From Candidatus Melainabacteria bacterium (GTDB lineage: Bacteria > Cyanobacteriota > Vampirovibrionia > Gastranaerophilales > Gastranaerophilaceae), in contig CP091731.1 in NCBI GenBank assembly GCA_022009935.1, forward strand, positions 186,001 to 250,000: a stretch of DNA of 64,000 nucleotides, read 5' to 3'. The translations under genes and the position numbers were made by a program. Of this stretch, positions 42,349 through 52,627 are shown piece by piece. Every line of letters begins with the position of its first letter. The stretch's first letter is position 1. Below the pieces are notes generated by a model. It was not told where the DNA came from. It did no database searches and saw nothing but the letters and a program-made list of their open reading frames with translations.

Positions 42349-43449
42349 CTTTCAACCTTTAAATCATTATTAATTACAACCATTTCACGTTCATTAGGGT
42401 AAATATCATTGCTGATATCCCTTTGAGGCAAAACTTCATTTATACCTGTAACTTCAGATGTTACAACAACTGTATCATCTGTAGAACCTACAACGATTGG
42501 TCTTAATTTTTTAGAATCACAAGTTGTAAACATTGTTCCATCAGGTGTTACAGCTATTACTGTGTTTTGACCGTTAATTTCCAAATGAGCCAAGGAAGAT
42601 TTTATTCGAGAAAGAACTTTTGCATCTTCCCTTTTTTCCATTTCTTCATATGGTAGTGGAGTGATAACGTGTTTGAAATATTTTAACGGCCATTTTAATA
42701 TTTTGTTAACATAGTGAAGAGTGTATAAAAAGCATTGCGAATCACTTTCAAAACCTATATAGCCTTTGTGAAGCTTTCTTTGGAACAGCTTGTTTTTTTC
42801 GTAAAAAGTATTTTCTCCGTTCACAAGTGCACAATATCCTTGAAGAAAAAAAGGATGTGCTGCATAACGAACAATGTCATAATTTGTATTTTGTCGGCAT
42901 TGAGCGGTTATAATTTTAGCAGTAAAATCTTTGTTTTCATCCCACAAACCGAAATACGTTCCTATATCTTTTGGGTCGCCTATTTCTTTTAGCATCAAAG
43001 TATCCGGCCAAAATGAATAGACATAACCTTCATCTGTTTCACTTAGTGCATTTCTTAATTTTAAGCGTGTGTTTAAAAGTAAATCCTCTTTTTCTTCTTT
43101 GGTTGCATATTTGTATGTTTTAGGATAATTAAAAACTTCAAACACATAATTTGGCATGGGTTCAATGTTCAATTTGTGAGCTTCTTCAACTTTCATATCA
43201 GGCGCCCATTGCATTACCCTTATAAAACCAATGTCGTGCAATATTTTCTCAGCAATATGCATACCCTCATCGGTGCAAGCCATTGAAAGAATAGGAAAAT
43301 CTTTATAATGTTCAAAAACACCGCCTAAATCCTGCATAACAAATGCAAAACCTGAATTATCATGTCCTTTTTTGCTGCGAACGCATAAGCTTTAAAGCAA
43401 TGCTTGGATGCATGTAACGTTTTGATTTTAAAGCACCTATTCTACACAT
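42336..43449 (-). CDS. Glutamate synthase glutamine-amidotransferase subunit, one frameshift
   Basis: A class II amidotransferase releasing ammonia from glutamine. The start at 43449 puts Cys at position 2 (MCRIGALKSKRYMHPSIALK), the expected N-terminal nucleophile after Met removal. One extra A near 43372 breaks the frame; correction restores MRSQQKGHDNSGFAFVMQDL. YVYSFWPDTLMLKEIG and LHKGYIGFESDSQCFLYTLH follow. Reconciled length about 370 residues. It is first in the three-gene glt operon; the archaeal-type split layout is clear from the gene order. Confidence 0.87.
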
Positions 43450-43556
43450 ATTTTCCCTCACCTCAAAGTCTAAGTATATATTTCGACTTCTATTTTTACA
43501 CATTATGACTATAATAGTTTATAATTAACAATTTTGTCAAGTTTTATTTATAATTT

Positions 43557-43748
43557 TTACATTCCAAAATGTGTCAACAAAGCTACAAGATTAACTTGCA
43601 CCAAACGCAATAGGATAAGTGCAATGATTGGGGATAGGCTCAAACCGCTTGGAAGAGTTGTAAATTTGCTAAAATTTCCAAGTATGGATCCACAAGCAAT
43701 GCAAGAATTTTTGCAGGCTGCTTGTCCCAATTTACGTTTGGTATCCAT
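43557..43748 (-). CDS. Possible small membrane protein
   Basis: A 63-codon frame starting MDTKRKLGQAACKNSCIACG and ending in a hydrophobic stretch (LSPIIALILLRLVQVNLVAL). An opposite-strand frame of similar length covers the same bases. Base composition is somewhat richer in G+C than neighbours. No convincing ribosome-binding site or homology; coding status is unsure. The remaining intergenic sequence at 43450-43556 and 43749-43838 shows nothing else. Confidence 0.25.
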   Translation of the reverse strand: MDTKRKLGQAACKNSCIACGSILGNFSKFTTLPSGLSLSPIIALILLRLVQVNLVALLTHFGM

Positions 43749-43838
43749 TCCAAAAAAACCTTAATAATTATTATCCACCAGTAAATTTCAAATGCCTGAT
43801 ATAATAATTTTGATATCATTTTATTTATTCCTTTGTTT

Positions 43839-44637
43839 TTATAATCTGGAATTTGCTAAAGTATTTTTGCAATCACACTCAGGTTCAAGTGGAAGCGACT
43901 CAATTAGATTAAACAATACTTTTTTTAGATTTTCAATATTTGAATTAAATACTTTTATAACGTCTTGATGAGAAACAGGAGGAACATCTCCGGCTAAGCC
44001 ACAATCATAATCGGTAATTAAAGCAATAGTTAAAGGACACATATCCATTTCTTTGACCAAATGAACTTCAGGATACTGACTCATATTAATAACTTCCCAA
44101 CCTTGATTTGAAAAGAACTTTGACTCAGCTGTTGTTGAAAATCTTGACCATTTATAACAACAACAGTTCCTTTTTTCGTGATAATTTACGCCTGAGTTTT
44201 TATCTTTTATAGCATACTGTCTTAAGTTTTCGCAATATGGTAAAGCAGCACTTGGATGTGTAACAATGGGTACCATCAAAAAATGTGTCTTTTCTGCCTT
44301 GAGTAAAGTTTACATATTGGTCACAAATTACGAAATCGCCGGGCTTGACATGTTTTTGAAGACTACCGGAGGCACAAGGTGATATAACTCTTTTTACACC
44401 GACATGTTTCATAGCCCAAACATTTGCACGAAAATTTATTTTATGGGGTAAAATGCTGTGGTCTGAACCATGCCTTGGCATGAATGCAACATTATGTTCT
44501 CCTATTTTGCCAATAAGCAAGCTGTTGCTTGGTGCACCATAAGGTGTTTCTATTTTAACTTCTTTTATATCATCCAAAAATTTGTAAAAGCCCGAGCCTC
44601 CAAAGACACCAATATCTGCTATATTTTTATACTCCAT
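43839..44637 (-). CDS. mtnP: S-methyl-5'-thioadenosine phosphorylase, frameshifted
   Basis: MtnP cleaves methylthioadenosine to adenine and methylthioribose-1-phosphate, the substrate of MtnA. Motifs: ADIGVFGGSGFYKFLDDIKE, ETPYGAPSNSLLIGKI, AFMPRHGSDHSILPHKINFR, ANVWAMKHVGVKRVISPCAS, GSLQKHVKPGDFVICDQYVN, then RFSTTAESKFFSNQGWEVIN and MSQYPEVHLVKEMDMCPLTI, and TDYDCGLAGDVPPVS near the C-terminus. Frames change near 44275 and 44165, the latter restoring GPRFST. Reconciled length about 266 residues. A general purine nucleoside phosphorylase is the alternative; the MSxYPE segment favours the MTA enzyme. Confidence 0.88.
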
Positions 44638-44660
44638 AACTAATTTTCCTTTATTATTAA

Positions 44661-45280
44661 TTATTCTTTATCTTTTTGAACACGAGTGCCTGTTTCTAAA
44701 ATACTATTTTCACATTCATCCGTACTATTTGTATAAACTTTACCGTTTGAAGCATATCTGATACGAAATACTTTTCTTTTTTTACAATCGATTGCTAAAT
44801 CAGCTTCACTTCCTGCTGCGCCATCAGTATTTACTAAAAATATAAGTCATCATCAGTTGCATCTTGCAAAGAATTTTCACCTGTATTATCAGCTTTGTCA
44901 CGCTTCATTGCTTTTTTAGGAATATTTGACACCAATACACCATTTGCAAGCTTAAAAGAACCAGAATCACTGTTGCAACTGATATTTCCCACAGTGTTTA
45001 AATAATTTGCTAAATACTGACAAAAAATTTTCATCGCTATCTACCGGATATTTCAACACTTCATACTCAGATATATCATACAAATCAGGATTATTTATGA
45101 CAGCCATCATTGCTTCAGAAACAGTGAAAAAAGTTTTTTGTATAAAAGCTTACTTTCAGAAGGTTTTGTAGCCGTTACAGAAGGTAAAATAAAAGCCAAA
45201 ATAATGCCCAAAACCACCATGGTTAGCAGCGTTTCTGCCAAAGTAAATCCTCTTCTTTTATTTTTGTGAATATTATTCAT
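44661..45280 (-). CDS. Type IV pilin-like (prepilin) protein, frameshifted
   Basis: The start at 45280 gives MNNIHKNKRRGFTLAETLLT followed by MVVLGIILAFILPSV. This is a classic class III signal: basic leader, Gly before the cleavage site, Phe+1 and Glu+5, then a hydrophobic helix. The remaining 160 or so residues form a Ser/Asp/Asn-rich globular domain with Cys pairs (ISCNSDSGSF, IDCKKRKVF). Frames change near 45140, 45020 and 44845. Likely a minor pilin or pseudopilin; no pilus assembly genes are adjacent. Confidence 0.75.
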
Positions 45281-45421
45281 AAAAATAATTATACAAGAAA
45301 ATTTATAAAATGTAAATTTTAAATTTTAAATTTTAAATTTATTAATTTATTACATTCAAAAATTAAGGTTGATTTTTTATTTTGTTTCTTGTACGATTAA
45401 AAAGAATTAAAAATCGTTCAT

Positions 45422-45507
45422 GCCGAAGTGGCGAAATTGGTAGACGCACCAGACTCAAAATCTGGCGTGGCTCACCCCACGTACCGGTTCGAGTCCGGTC
45501 TTCGGCA
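45422..45507 (+). tRNA. tRNA-Leu (anticodon CAA)
   Basis: The acceptor stem GCCGAAG (45422-45428) pairs with CTTCGGC (45500-45506), discriminator A at 45507. The anticodon stem CCAGA/TCTGG encloses loop CTCAAAA, giving anticodon CAA. A long variable arm (CGTGG...CCACG) and T-arm CCGGTTCGAGTCCGG mark a class II tRNA. The 3' CCA is not encoded. Confidence 0.96.
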
Positions 45508-45510
45508 AAT

Positions 45511-45548
45511 ACCCCAAAAATTTTTCTGTAAGTTTTTGGGGTGTTTTT
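45511..45548 (+). terminator. Terminator after tRNA-Leu
   Basis: ACCCCAAAAA (45511-45520) pairs with TTTTTGGGGT (45533-45542), followed by GTTTTT. Confidence 0.88.
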
Positions 45549-45578
45549 ATAAGAGTATATTATTAGGTTATTCTTGAG

Positions 45579-46603
45579 ATGAAAAATCAAAATCAAATAC
45601 CTTTTTTAAGTGTTATTTTGCCTTGTTACAATGTCGATAAATATATTAAAAAAGCGTTATTGTCAGTTACTAACCAGACACTCAAAAATATTGAAATAAT
45701 TTGTATTAATGATGGGTCAAGTGATAAAACCTTGGATATCATTAACGAATTTGCTTTGAATGATAAACGTATTAAGGTTTTCAACCAAAAAAATCAAGGA
45801 CAAGGTGTTGCTCGTAATAATGGTATAAATTATGCAACAGCTCCATATATCGCTTTTTATGGACCCTGATGATTGGGTCGCTTACGATATGTATGAAAAA
45901 CTTTATAATCTTGCTGTTCAAAATGATGTCGATTTTGTAGAGTGTGGATTTAATAAATATTATGAGACTTCAAATGAATTAAAAAAGGTTGAGTTTAAAT
46001 ATGATGTATATAAAAATAAAGTATTTAATTATAAAGACGATATAAATTACGTATTTAAAGGAACTTCTTTTACACCTTGGAATAAACTTTTAAAAAAATC
46101 ATTCATTGTAGATAATAATATTTATTTTTCAAATAAAAATTATCTGAAGATCAAATTTTTACAATAAAAGCAAAAGTCTTGGCAAATAAGATTATCTATA
46201 CTCCTGTTGCTTATTATACATATAATGTGCATCCAAAATCTTCATCAACTACACCAAAAGAAGAAAATATTCATTTTGAAGATATTATTTTTGAAATTGA
46301 AAAGTTTTTTAAAGCACAAAATTTATATTCTGAATTTAAAAAATTATATTGATGAAGCTAAAATAAATATAGTTAAAGAACACTATAATCTATGCCCGCA
46401 TTATTTGAGAAAAAAGTTTTTAAAAAAGGCTAAGAATTTTTGGATGACAACTTGTTTAAGGAGTTTTATAAAAAAAAAAAATTGAAAATAAAAATAAATT
46501 TATTGAAAATATATTTTCGTTAAAAAATGAACACAAGTTTGGTGTAAAATATAAAAGAGTCACATTTTTGGGATTTAAATTTGAATTCATAATAAGAAGG
46601 TAG
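45579..46603 (+). CDS. Family 2 glycosyltransferase, frameshifted
   Basis: The first gene of the polysaccharide cluster. FLSVILPCYNVDKYIKKALL and IICINDGSSDKTLDII form the GT-A nucleotide-binding part; MDPDDWVAYDMYEKLYNLAV holds the metal-binding acidic motif. FTPWNKLLKKSFI and the later EDQIFTIKAKVLANKI continue the fold. Frames change near 45850, 46142, 46330 and 46480. A C-terminal tail (VTFLGFKFEFIIRR) is like those of other capsule GT2 enzymes. Acceptor and donor sugars are not predictable. Confidence 0.85.
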
Positions 46604-46615
46604 GAAAGTCAAAAA

Positions 46616-47610
46616 ATGTTATTAATAACAGGTGGAGCGGGTTATATTGGAAGTCATGCTGTAATTAGTTTTTTTAGATGCAGGGGCATGATATTTTAAT
46701 TTTGACAATCTTGAAGTTGGACATATTGAAACAATCAATAAGCTAAAAAAAATGGGACATGTTGAATTTGAAAAAGGTGATTTAAAAAATTTAGCCGATG
46801 TTGAAAAATTGTTTAACAAATATGAATTCGAAGGGGTAGTGCATTTTGCGGCTTATGCTATTATTGAAGAAAGTATAAATAATCCCGATAAATATTATTT
46901 AAATAATGTTGTTGGAACTTTAAACCTTCTTCATTCTATGATAAAGCATAATGTGAAAAGAATTGTATTTTCTTCAACATTGCAACTTATGGAGAGCCAA
47001 ATTATGTTCCGATTGATGAAAAGCATCCGCAAAAACCCTATTAATCCTTATGGCATTTCCAAACTGATGGTTGAAAAAAATATTAGATGATTATGATAAA
47101 GCGTATGATTTGAAATCGATAAAATTAAGATACTTTAATGTTGTTGGGGCAGACAGTCAATTGCGAATTGGAGAATGGCATGAAAATGAGACTCATCTTG
47201 TGCCAAATATTATAAAATCAGCTTTAAATAAAACAAATGAGTTTAAAATTTTTGGTGATAATTATGATACAAAAGATGGCACTTGCGTTCGTGATTATAT
47301 TAATGTTGAAGATTTGGCGTATGCTCACAAATTAGTATATGAATATCTTTTAAAAGAAAATAAATCAGATGTTTTTAATTTGGGAACTCAAAACGGGTAC
47401 AGTGTGAAAGAAGTTTTTGAAACTTGTCAACAAATTTTAAATAAAAAAATAAATTATAAAATTGAAAACAGACGAGAAGATGAACCTGCAATATTGTACG
47501 CTGATATTTCAAAACTAAGACAAGTTTTGAATTGGCAACCAAAACAAACTTTTGAACATAGTATTAAAACTTCGTACGAATGGGAGAAAATGAATGAATT
47601 ATCAAAATAA
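46616..47610 (+). CDS. galE: UDP-glucose 4-epimerase, frameshifted
   Basis: Interconverts UDP-glucose and UDP-galactose. LLITGGAGYIGSHAVI is the NAD-binding loop; GVVHFAAYAIIEES and KRIVFSSTLQL-region (corrected to SSTATYGEPNYVPIDE) precede the catalytic YxxxK as PYGISKLMVEK. LRYFNVVGADSQLRIGEWHE and DGTCVRDYINVEDLAYAHKL are typical of GalE. Frames change near 46675, 46980 and 47080. The usual KAVGES near the cofactor is AIIEES. Reconciled length about 331 residues. Confidence 0.9.
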
Positions 47611-47659
47611 CAACCCGATACGTATTGTATTTGCATTTGGTAACAACAATGTTCTTTAA
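47594..47659 (+). pseudogene. Possible remnant of a glycosyltransferase N-terminus
   Basis: A 21-codon frame overlapping the galE end: MNYQNNNPIRIVFAFGNNNV, then stop. PIRIVFAFGNNN resembles the first strand of GT8 enzymes (IPIVFASDNNY). Nothing else of a GT8 follows before the GT2 at 47709. It could be a deletion remnant or a chance frame. Confidence 0.2.
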
Positions 47660-47708
47660 CTATATAAACAAATTAAAAAAGTTTAAAAAATGAAAGAGGA
47701 AATAATAA

Positions 47709-48539
47709 ATGACAAAAAACAACCCCAAAGTTACAGTCGTGATGTCAAGTTACAATAGGAAAGATTATATAAAAGAAGCTATTGAATCAATATTAAATCA
47801 AACATATCAAAATTTTGAGTTTATTATTATCGATGATTGTTCTCAAAAGAAACTCAAGATGTCATTGAACAATATGCCAAAAACGATGAAAGAATAATTT
47901 TCTTAAAAAATGAACATAATATAGCTCAAGCATTAACTCGAAACAGAGGGCTTGAAATTGCAAGAGGAGAGTATATTGCAATTTTGGATGATGATGACAT
48001 ATCTTTACCGACACGTTTAGAAAAACAGGTTGAATATATGGATAAAAACCCGGACATTATGCTTTCCGGAACAGATATAGAAACCTTTGGCGATAACCAA
48101 ATACCAACTTCTTGGGTGGATTTATTTGACCCTGAAATTATATCTGTTTTAATAAATTTCTATAATCCGTTTTGTGCTTCCGCTTTAATTTATAGAAATA
48201 ATTTTATAAAAAAACATAATATTAAATATGATAATAGTATTTGTCACGTAGAAGATTACGATTTATATAGACAAATTCTTGCTTGTGGCGGAAAGATTTC
48301 TAATTTACCTGAAGTCCTTGTAAAATATAGAATTCATCCAAAAAGTGTTACTCTAAACCCCAAAAGTCAAAAATTACAAATTAGTAGAACTGACAAGGTT
48401 AGGGTAAGGTATTTAGAGAGATTTTTAGATACTAAAAGTGCAAAAAAAACTTGTAAAAAAAATTAAATTTTATCCGTTTTATAAAGCAAACAGAAAAAAA
48501 GACATTTATGAAGCTTGTGATATTTTGAGAAAAAAATAA
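47709..48539 (+). CDS. Family 2 glycosyltransferase, frameshifted
   Basis: VTVVMSSYNRKDYIKEAIES, then ILNQTYQNFEFIIIDDCS and, after a frame change near 47840, YAKNDERIIFLKNEHNIAQA and ARGEYIAILDDDDISLPTRL (metal-binding DDDD). HVEDYDLYRQILACGGKISN and LVKYRIHPKSV follow, typical of the acceptor side. A second shift near 48445 gives a basic C-terminus ending at 48539. Just beyond, deletion of one A would fuse it to the next GT8 gene. An RBS (GAGG) precedes ATG 47709. Confidence 0.88.
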
Positions 48540-48611
48540 TATCAATAATGTTTTAACAGACAATGCAATCAAGAAAACTATTGATTATATTTGTGGTGAA
48601 AATACTGTTAT

Positions 48612-49570
48612 GGACATATTTTTTGCCTCTAATGACAACTATGTTCAGCATTTGTCTGTTGCTATCGCTTCAATTTTAGTTAATTCATTGCCAAATGAAA
48701 AATTTAATTTTATATATTAGATGGAAATATTTCAAATAAAAACAAAGACATTTTATTGTCATTAAAAAACTTAAAAGATTTTAATATGGAATTTATTAAA
48801 GTTGATGAAGACATGTTTAAAATGTGTCCTATTACTCCTGAATGTTATCATATATCAAATCAATGTTATTATCGATATATTATTCCTTGGGTAAAACCTG
48901 AGCTTAAAAAAGTTTTATACTTAGATTGTGATATAGTTGTTAAAAAATAGCTTGCAAGATTTGTGGAATGTTGATTTAAAAGACAATTATGTTGCGGCTG
49001 TTGAAGATTTATGTTTAATAACAAATGAAGATGCAAACAGGCTTGAAACAAAAGCACTATTTCAACTCTGGAGTAATGTTAATAAATAATGAGTTATGGA
49101 AAAGAGATAATATTATAGAAACTTTATTTAAAAAATACCGAAGAAATACATGACAAAAATTCGTTGGGTTGACCAATGTGTTTTGAATTATACATTTAAA
49201 GATAAAGTTTTGTTTGTTTCTCCAAAATTTAATGTACAACACAGTGCTTTTGGTGATACAAAATATAACATGTATACAAAAGAGGAAATAGATTTTGCTA
49301 TAATCTTCCCTATTATAATACATTACACAGGATGTGAAAAGCCATGGCATAAAAAAATGTTGTCACAAATTGTGGAAAGATTATTTTAAATTTTTGAAAT
49401 ATACTCCTTATATAAAAAATTATTATACCCATAAATTTAAAAAATTTATGAAATATTTTTTAGTAAGTCTGTTTTCACTTAGAAATGAAAAAGATACGAA
49501 AATTTTAAAGTGCATAGGAATAAAAGTGAAATTTCCAAGAAAAAAAGGAGATTTAGTAAATGCAAAATAA
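48612..49570 (+). CDS. Family 8 glycosyltransferase, frameshifted
   Basis: MDIFFASNDNYVQHLSVAIA with SILVNSLPNEKFNFIY begins the GT8 fold. VLYLDCDIVV contains the DxD metal-binding motif; HYFNSGVMLINNELW and WVDQCVLNYTFKDKVLFVSP, then IHYTGCEKPWHKK, are conserved GT8 features. Frames change near 48718, 48948, 49055, 49140 and 49390. An open in-frame stretch upstream (48541-48611) could join it to the preceding GT2. The DxD type usually transfers glucose or galactose in outer-core or capsule synthesis. Confidence 0.82.
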
Positions 49571-50709
49571 TCAAATAATACCTGTTGTTTTGACAACTGA
49601 TAAAAATTTTATACCTTATACTTCTGTAACACTTTATTCTATTTGTTGTAATGCAGATAAAAATAAAAACTATGAAGTAATTATTTTTTACGACAATGAA
49701 ATTGATTTGAATAACAAAATAAAAGTTTGACTATATTCTAAATCAATTTTCTAATTTTAAATTGAGATTTATTAATATTAAACAATATTTTGAAAAATAC
49801 TGTTTAAAAAGCAATATACCCTATGTGTCAAATGCAACGTTTTATAGATACGTAATACCTGATGTTTTGCAAGAATATGAAAAGATAGTTTACTTAGATA
49901 CTGACTTGGTTGTTAATGCAGATGTATCAGAGTTATATGAAGTTGATTTAGAAGACAATTATTTTGCAGCTTGTTGTGATAACAGTTTACGTCAGCAAAT
50001 TTCTTTAGCTTTATCATCAGTGGAAAGTTATAAACCGGTATACGAATATTTCAAAAAACTAGGTTTTGAAAATGTTATGGAGGATTATTTTAATGCAGGG
50101 GTTTTGGTTTTCAACACAAAGTTAATGCGTGAAGATAATGTTTCACAAAAAATGCTTGAAAATGCACAAAATAACAACTATATCCACTCGGGACAGGGCT
50201 CTATGAATGTTATATCTAAAGGAAAGGTTAAATTCCTTCCCTTAAATTGGAATACAATGACTTGGGAACCTGTTGAAGGAAGCATAAAGCTTTTAAGTGA
50301 AAAAATACTATAATGAGTATATGGAAGCTGTTAAAAATCCTAAAATAGTTCATTATGCAGCTTGTGTCAAGCCTTGGTTGTATCCGGATAGCTTTTTATC
50401 AGAATATTTTTTCAAATATGCACGCATGACTCCTTTTTATGAAAAAATTATTGAAGCTCGGTTTAAATTTGTTTTAGATTTAGAAAAAAATGAAATTTAT
50501 AAAGAGCTTCAAAAGAATAATAATACTTTTATTTTATATTTAACAAAATTTAAACAAATTAAGTATAGATATTTTAAATATAGAATATTGTCATCTTTAA
50601 CTTTTGGAAAATTAAAAGAAAAGTATAAAGAAAAAAGAATTAAAAATAAAGAGTTATATACATATCTTAAAAAAATATGGAACTTTAAAAGTAAAAGAGG
50701 AAATAAAAT
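49560..50709 (+). CDS. Family 8 glycosyltransferase, frameshifted
   Basis: A strong AAAGGAG site precedes ATG 49560, which overlaps the previous gene. IIPVVLTTDKNFIPYTSVTL opens the fold; ATFYRYVIPDVLQEYEKIVY with LDTDLVVNADVSELYEVDLE contains the DxD. YFNAGVLVFNTKLM and IVHYAACVKPWLYP are the GT8 acceptor-side motifs. Frames change near 49730 and 50305. The C-terminal 100 residues are basic and helical. A last indel near 50700 probably hides an ATGA overlap with the epimerase start. Confidence 0.85.
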
Positions 50710-51650
50710 GAATTTGTTTTATAACCGGTGGGGCAGGGTTTATTGGTTCAACGTTATGTGACAAAATGCTAGAATATGACAACAAAATCGTTGTTGTTGA
50801 CAACTTTAACGACTATTATTCTCCAAAGTTAAAAGAAAAAAATATAAAACATAATTTAGAAAATAAAAATTACAAATTATATCGTGGTGATATATGTGAC
50901 AAAAATTTGTTGCGAAAAATATTTGAAGAAAACCAAATTGATGTTGTAGTTCATATAGCTGCTTCAGCAGGTGTTCGACCTTCAATTGAAAATCCTTTAG
51001 GCTATGTTAAAAACAATATTGAAGGTACTGTCAATATTGTTGAAGTTATGAAAGAAAATGGCATAAAAAGATAGTATTTGCTTCTTCAAGTTCAATTTAT
51101 GGTAATTGTAAAGAAGAAATTTTTTCTGAAGACTTAAAAGTTTCTGAGCCTATATCACCTTATGCAGCTTCAAAATCTGCTTGTGAACAGTTTTTGTACA
51201 CATATTCAAAATTATTTGATATTCAAGTTGTGGCATTAAGGTTTTTTACGGTTTTTGACCAAGACAAAGGCCGGACTTGGCAATTCGCAAATTTATAGAT
51301 TTAATAAAAGAAAACAAGCCAATCCCTGTCTATGGTGATGGCACAACAATCCGAGATTATACATATATTGATGATATAGTAGATGGCATAATCGGTGCTA
51401 TAAATTATAATGACACACCGTATGAAATAATTAACCTTGGAGGTGGAGCCCTGTTAGTTTAAATCAAATGATTGAAACTATTGAAAAGGTTTTAAATAAG
51501 AAAGCAAAAATTGAGCACTTGCCAATGCAACCGGGAGATGTGAGTAAAACGGCAGCAGACATAACCAAAGCAAAAAAACTTTTAAATTATAACCCTAAAA
51601 CAAGTTTTAAAGAAGGTATTATTAAATTTATTGAGTGGGAGAAATTATGA
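50708..51650 (+). CDS. UDP-glucuronate 4-epimerase-like NAD-dependent epimerase, frameshifted
   Basis: Corrected N-terminus FITGGAGFIGSTLCDKMLEY after removal of one T near 50722. VVDNFNDYYSPKLKEKNIKH, HIAASAGVRPSIENPLGYVK, FASSSSIYGN and the catalytic PYAASKSACEQFLYTYSKLF follow. ALRFFTVFGPRQRPDLAIRK is recovered near 51265, then PVYGDGTTIRDYTYIDDIVD and HLPMQPGDVSKTAADITKAK. This set is characteristic of uronate epimerases (UDP-GlcA to UDP-GalA) rather than GalE. Frames change near 50722, 51075, 51265 and 51450. Ends in an ATGA overlap with the methyltransferase. Confidence 0.87.
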
Positions 51651-52460
51651 TAAAAAAAATTATAAAAAAATGTTTGGTAATAAAAAACAAAAATTAAGTA
51701 TATTAAAAATAAAAAAACAGATATTGAAGCTGACAAAGGAATAGATTTGTCAGTATATAATACAAAGTATTACGTAGCCAAAGACAATCCTTTAAAATTT
51801 TCTTCAGCAAGGCATATAATTTCAGTTATAAGTAAATATTATAAGCCATCTTCTGTTATAGATATGGGATGTGGCAATGGTATTTTTTTTAAAGTGTTGG
51901 CAAGAAAGTTCGGCAAATGAAATATTAGGACTTGATGGAAATAATATTGATGATGCTGCTTTATTTATATTACGTGATAATTTTAAAAGTGTAAATTTTG
52001 AAAATTATAAAAATCAAAATAATAAAAAATATGATTTAGCGATGTCATGTGAGGTTGCAGAACATATTCCACAAGACAAATCTGAATTGTTTATTGCCAA
52101 TTTATGTAGTTTTTCGGATTTTATTTTGTTTTCAGCAGCTATACCTTATCAAGATGGTTTAAATCATGTAAACTGTCAACCTTTAAAATATTGGGTTGAT
52201 ATATTTGAAAAGCAAGGATATGCTTGTTTTGACTTTATAAGACCTCAACTTCTAAATAAACATGAAGAAATTTTAAGTTGGTATTTACAAAATATTCTTT
52301 TCTTTTGCAAAAATGATAAAAATTTATTTTAGAACAAAATTCAAAGAGTAAAGAGGAATTAAATGAAACAAAAAATCCTTTTATGTTTTATCATTATTCA
52401 AGAGTTGAATCTATTGTAAAACAACTTGAAAATAACAATTTATATTTTAAAAGGAGATAA
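51647..52460 (+). CDS. SAM-dependent methyltransferase, frameshifted
   Basis: Start ATG 51647 overlaps the epimerase stop. The SAM loop reads SSVIDMGCGNGIF; after a frame change near 51890, ANEILGLDGNNIDDAALFIL and AMSCEVAEHIPQDKSELFIA follow, a standard class I methyltransferase core. HVNCQPLKYWVDIFEKQGYA is the post-core region. Another shift near 52330 adds a helical tail of about 40 residues ending at 52460. It may methylate a sugar or a cluster intermediate. Confidence 0.78.
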
Positions 52461-52462
52461 AA

Positions 52463-52627
52463 ATGTCTATTTTAAAAAAACAAGACAAAGAAGATATGTT
52501 TGAAAATTTAAATTTTGTAAAATTTCAATTAGACTTAAAAACATTTTATTTAATAAAAGGCTTTTTGTCTCCAATTTGTTATTGGGATGATTATGCTACA
52601 ATGTTTGGAGTGGTTGCAAAAAAATGA
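52463..52627 (+). CDS. Small 54-residue protein in the glycan cluster
   Basis: An AAAGGAG site lies about 9 bases before ATG 52463. The protein (MSILKKQDKEDMFENLNFVK, then TFYLIKGFLSPICYWDDYAT) has no known domain. Its stop overlaps the next start in ATGA, so it is translationally coupled. It might be the start of a longer protein joined to the next gene by an indel. Confidence 0.5.
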   Translation: MSILKKQDKEDMFENLNFVKFQLDLKTFYLIKGFLSPICYWDDYATMFGVVAKK

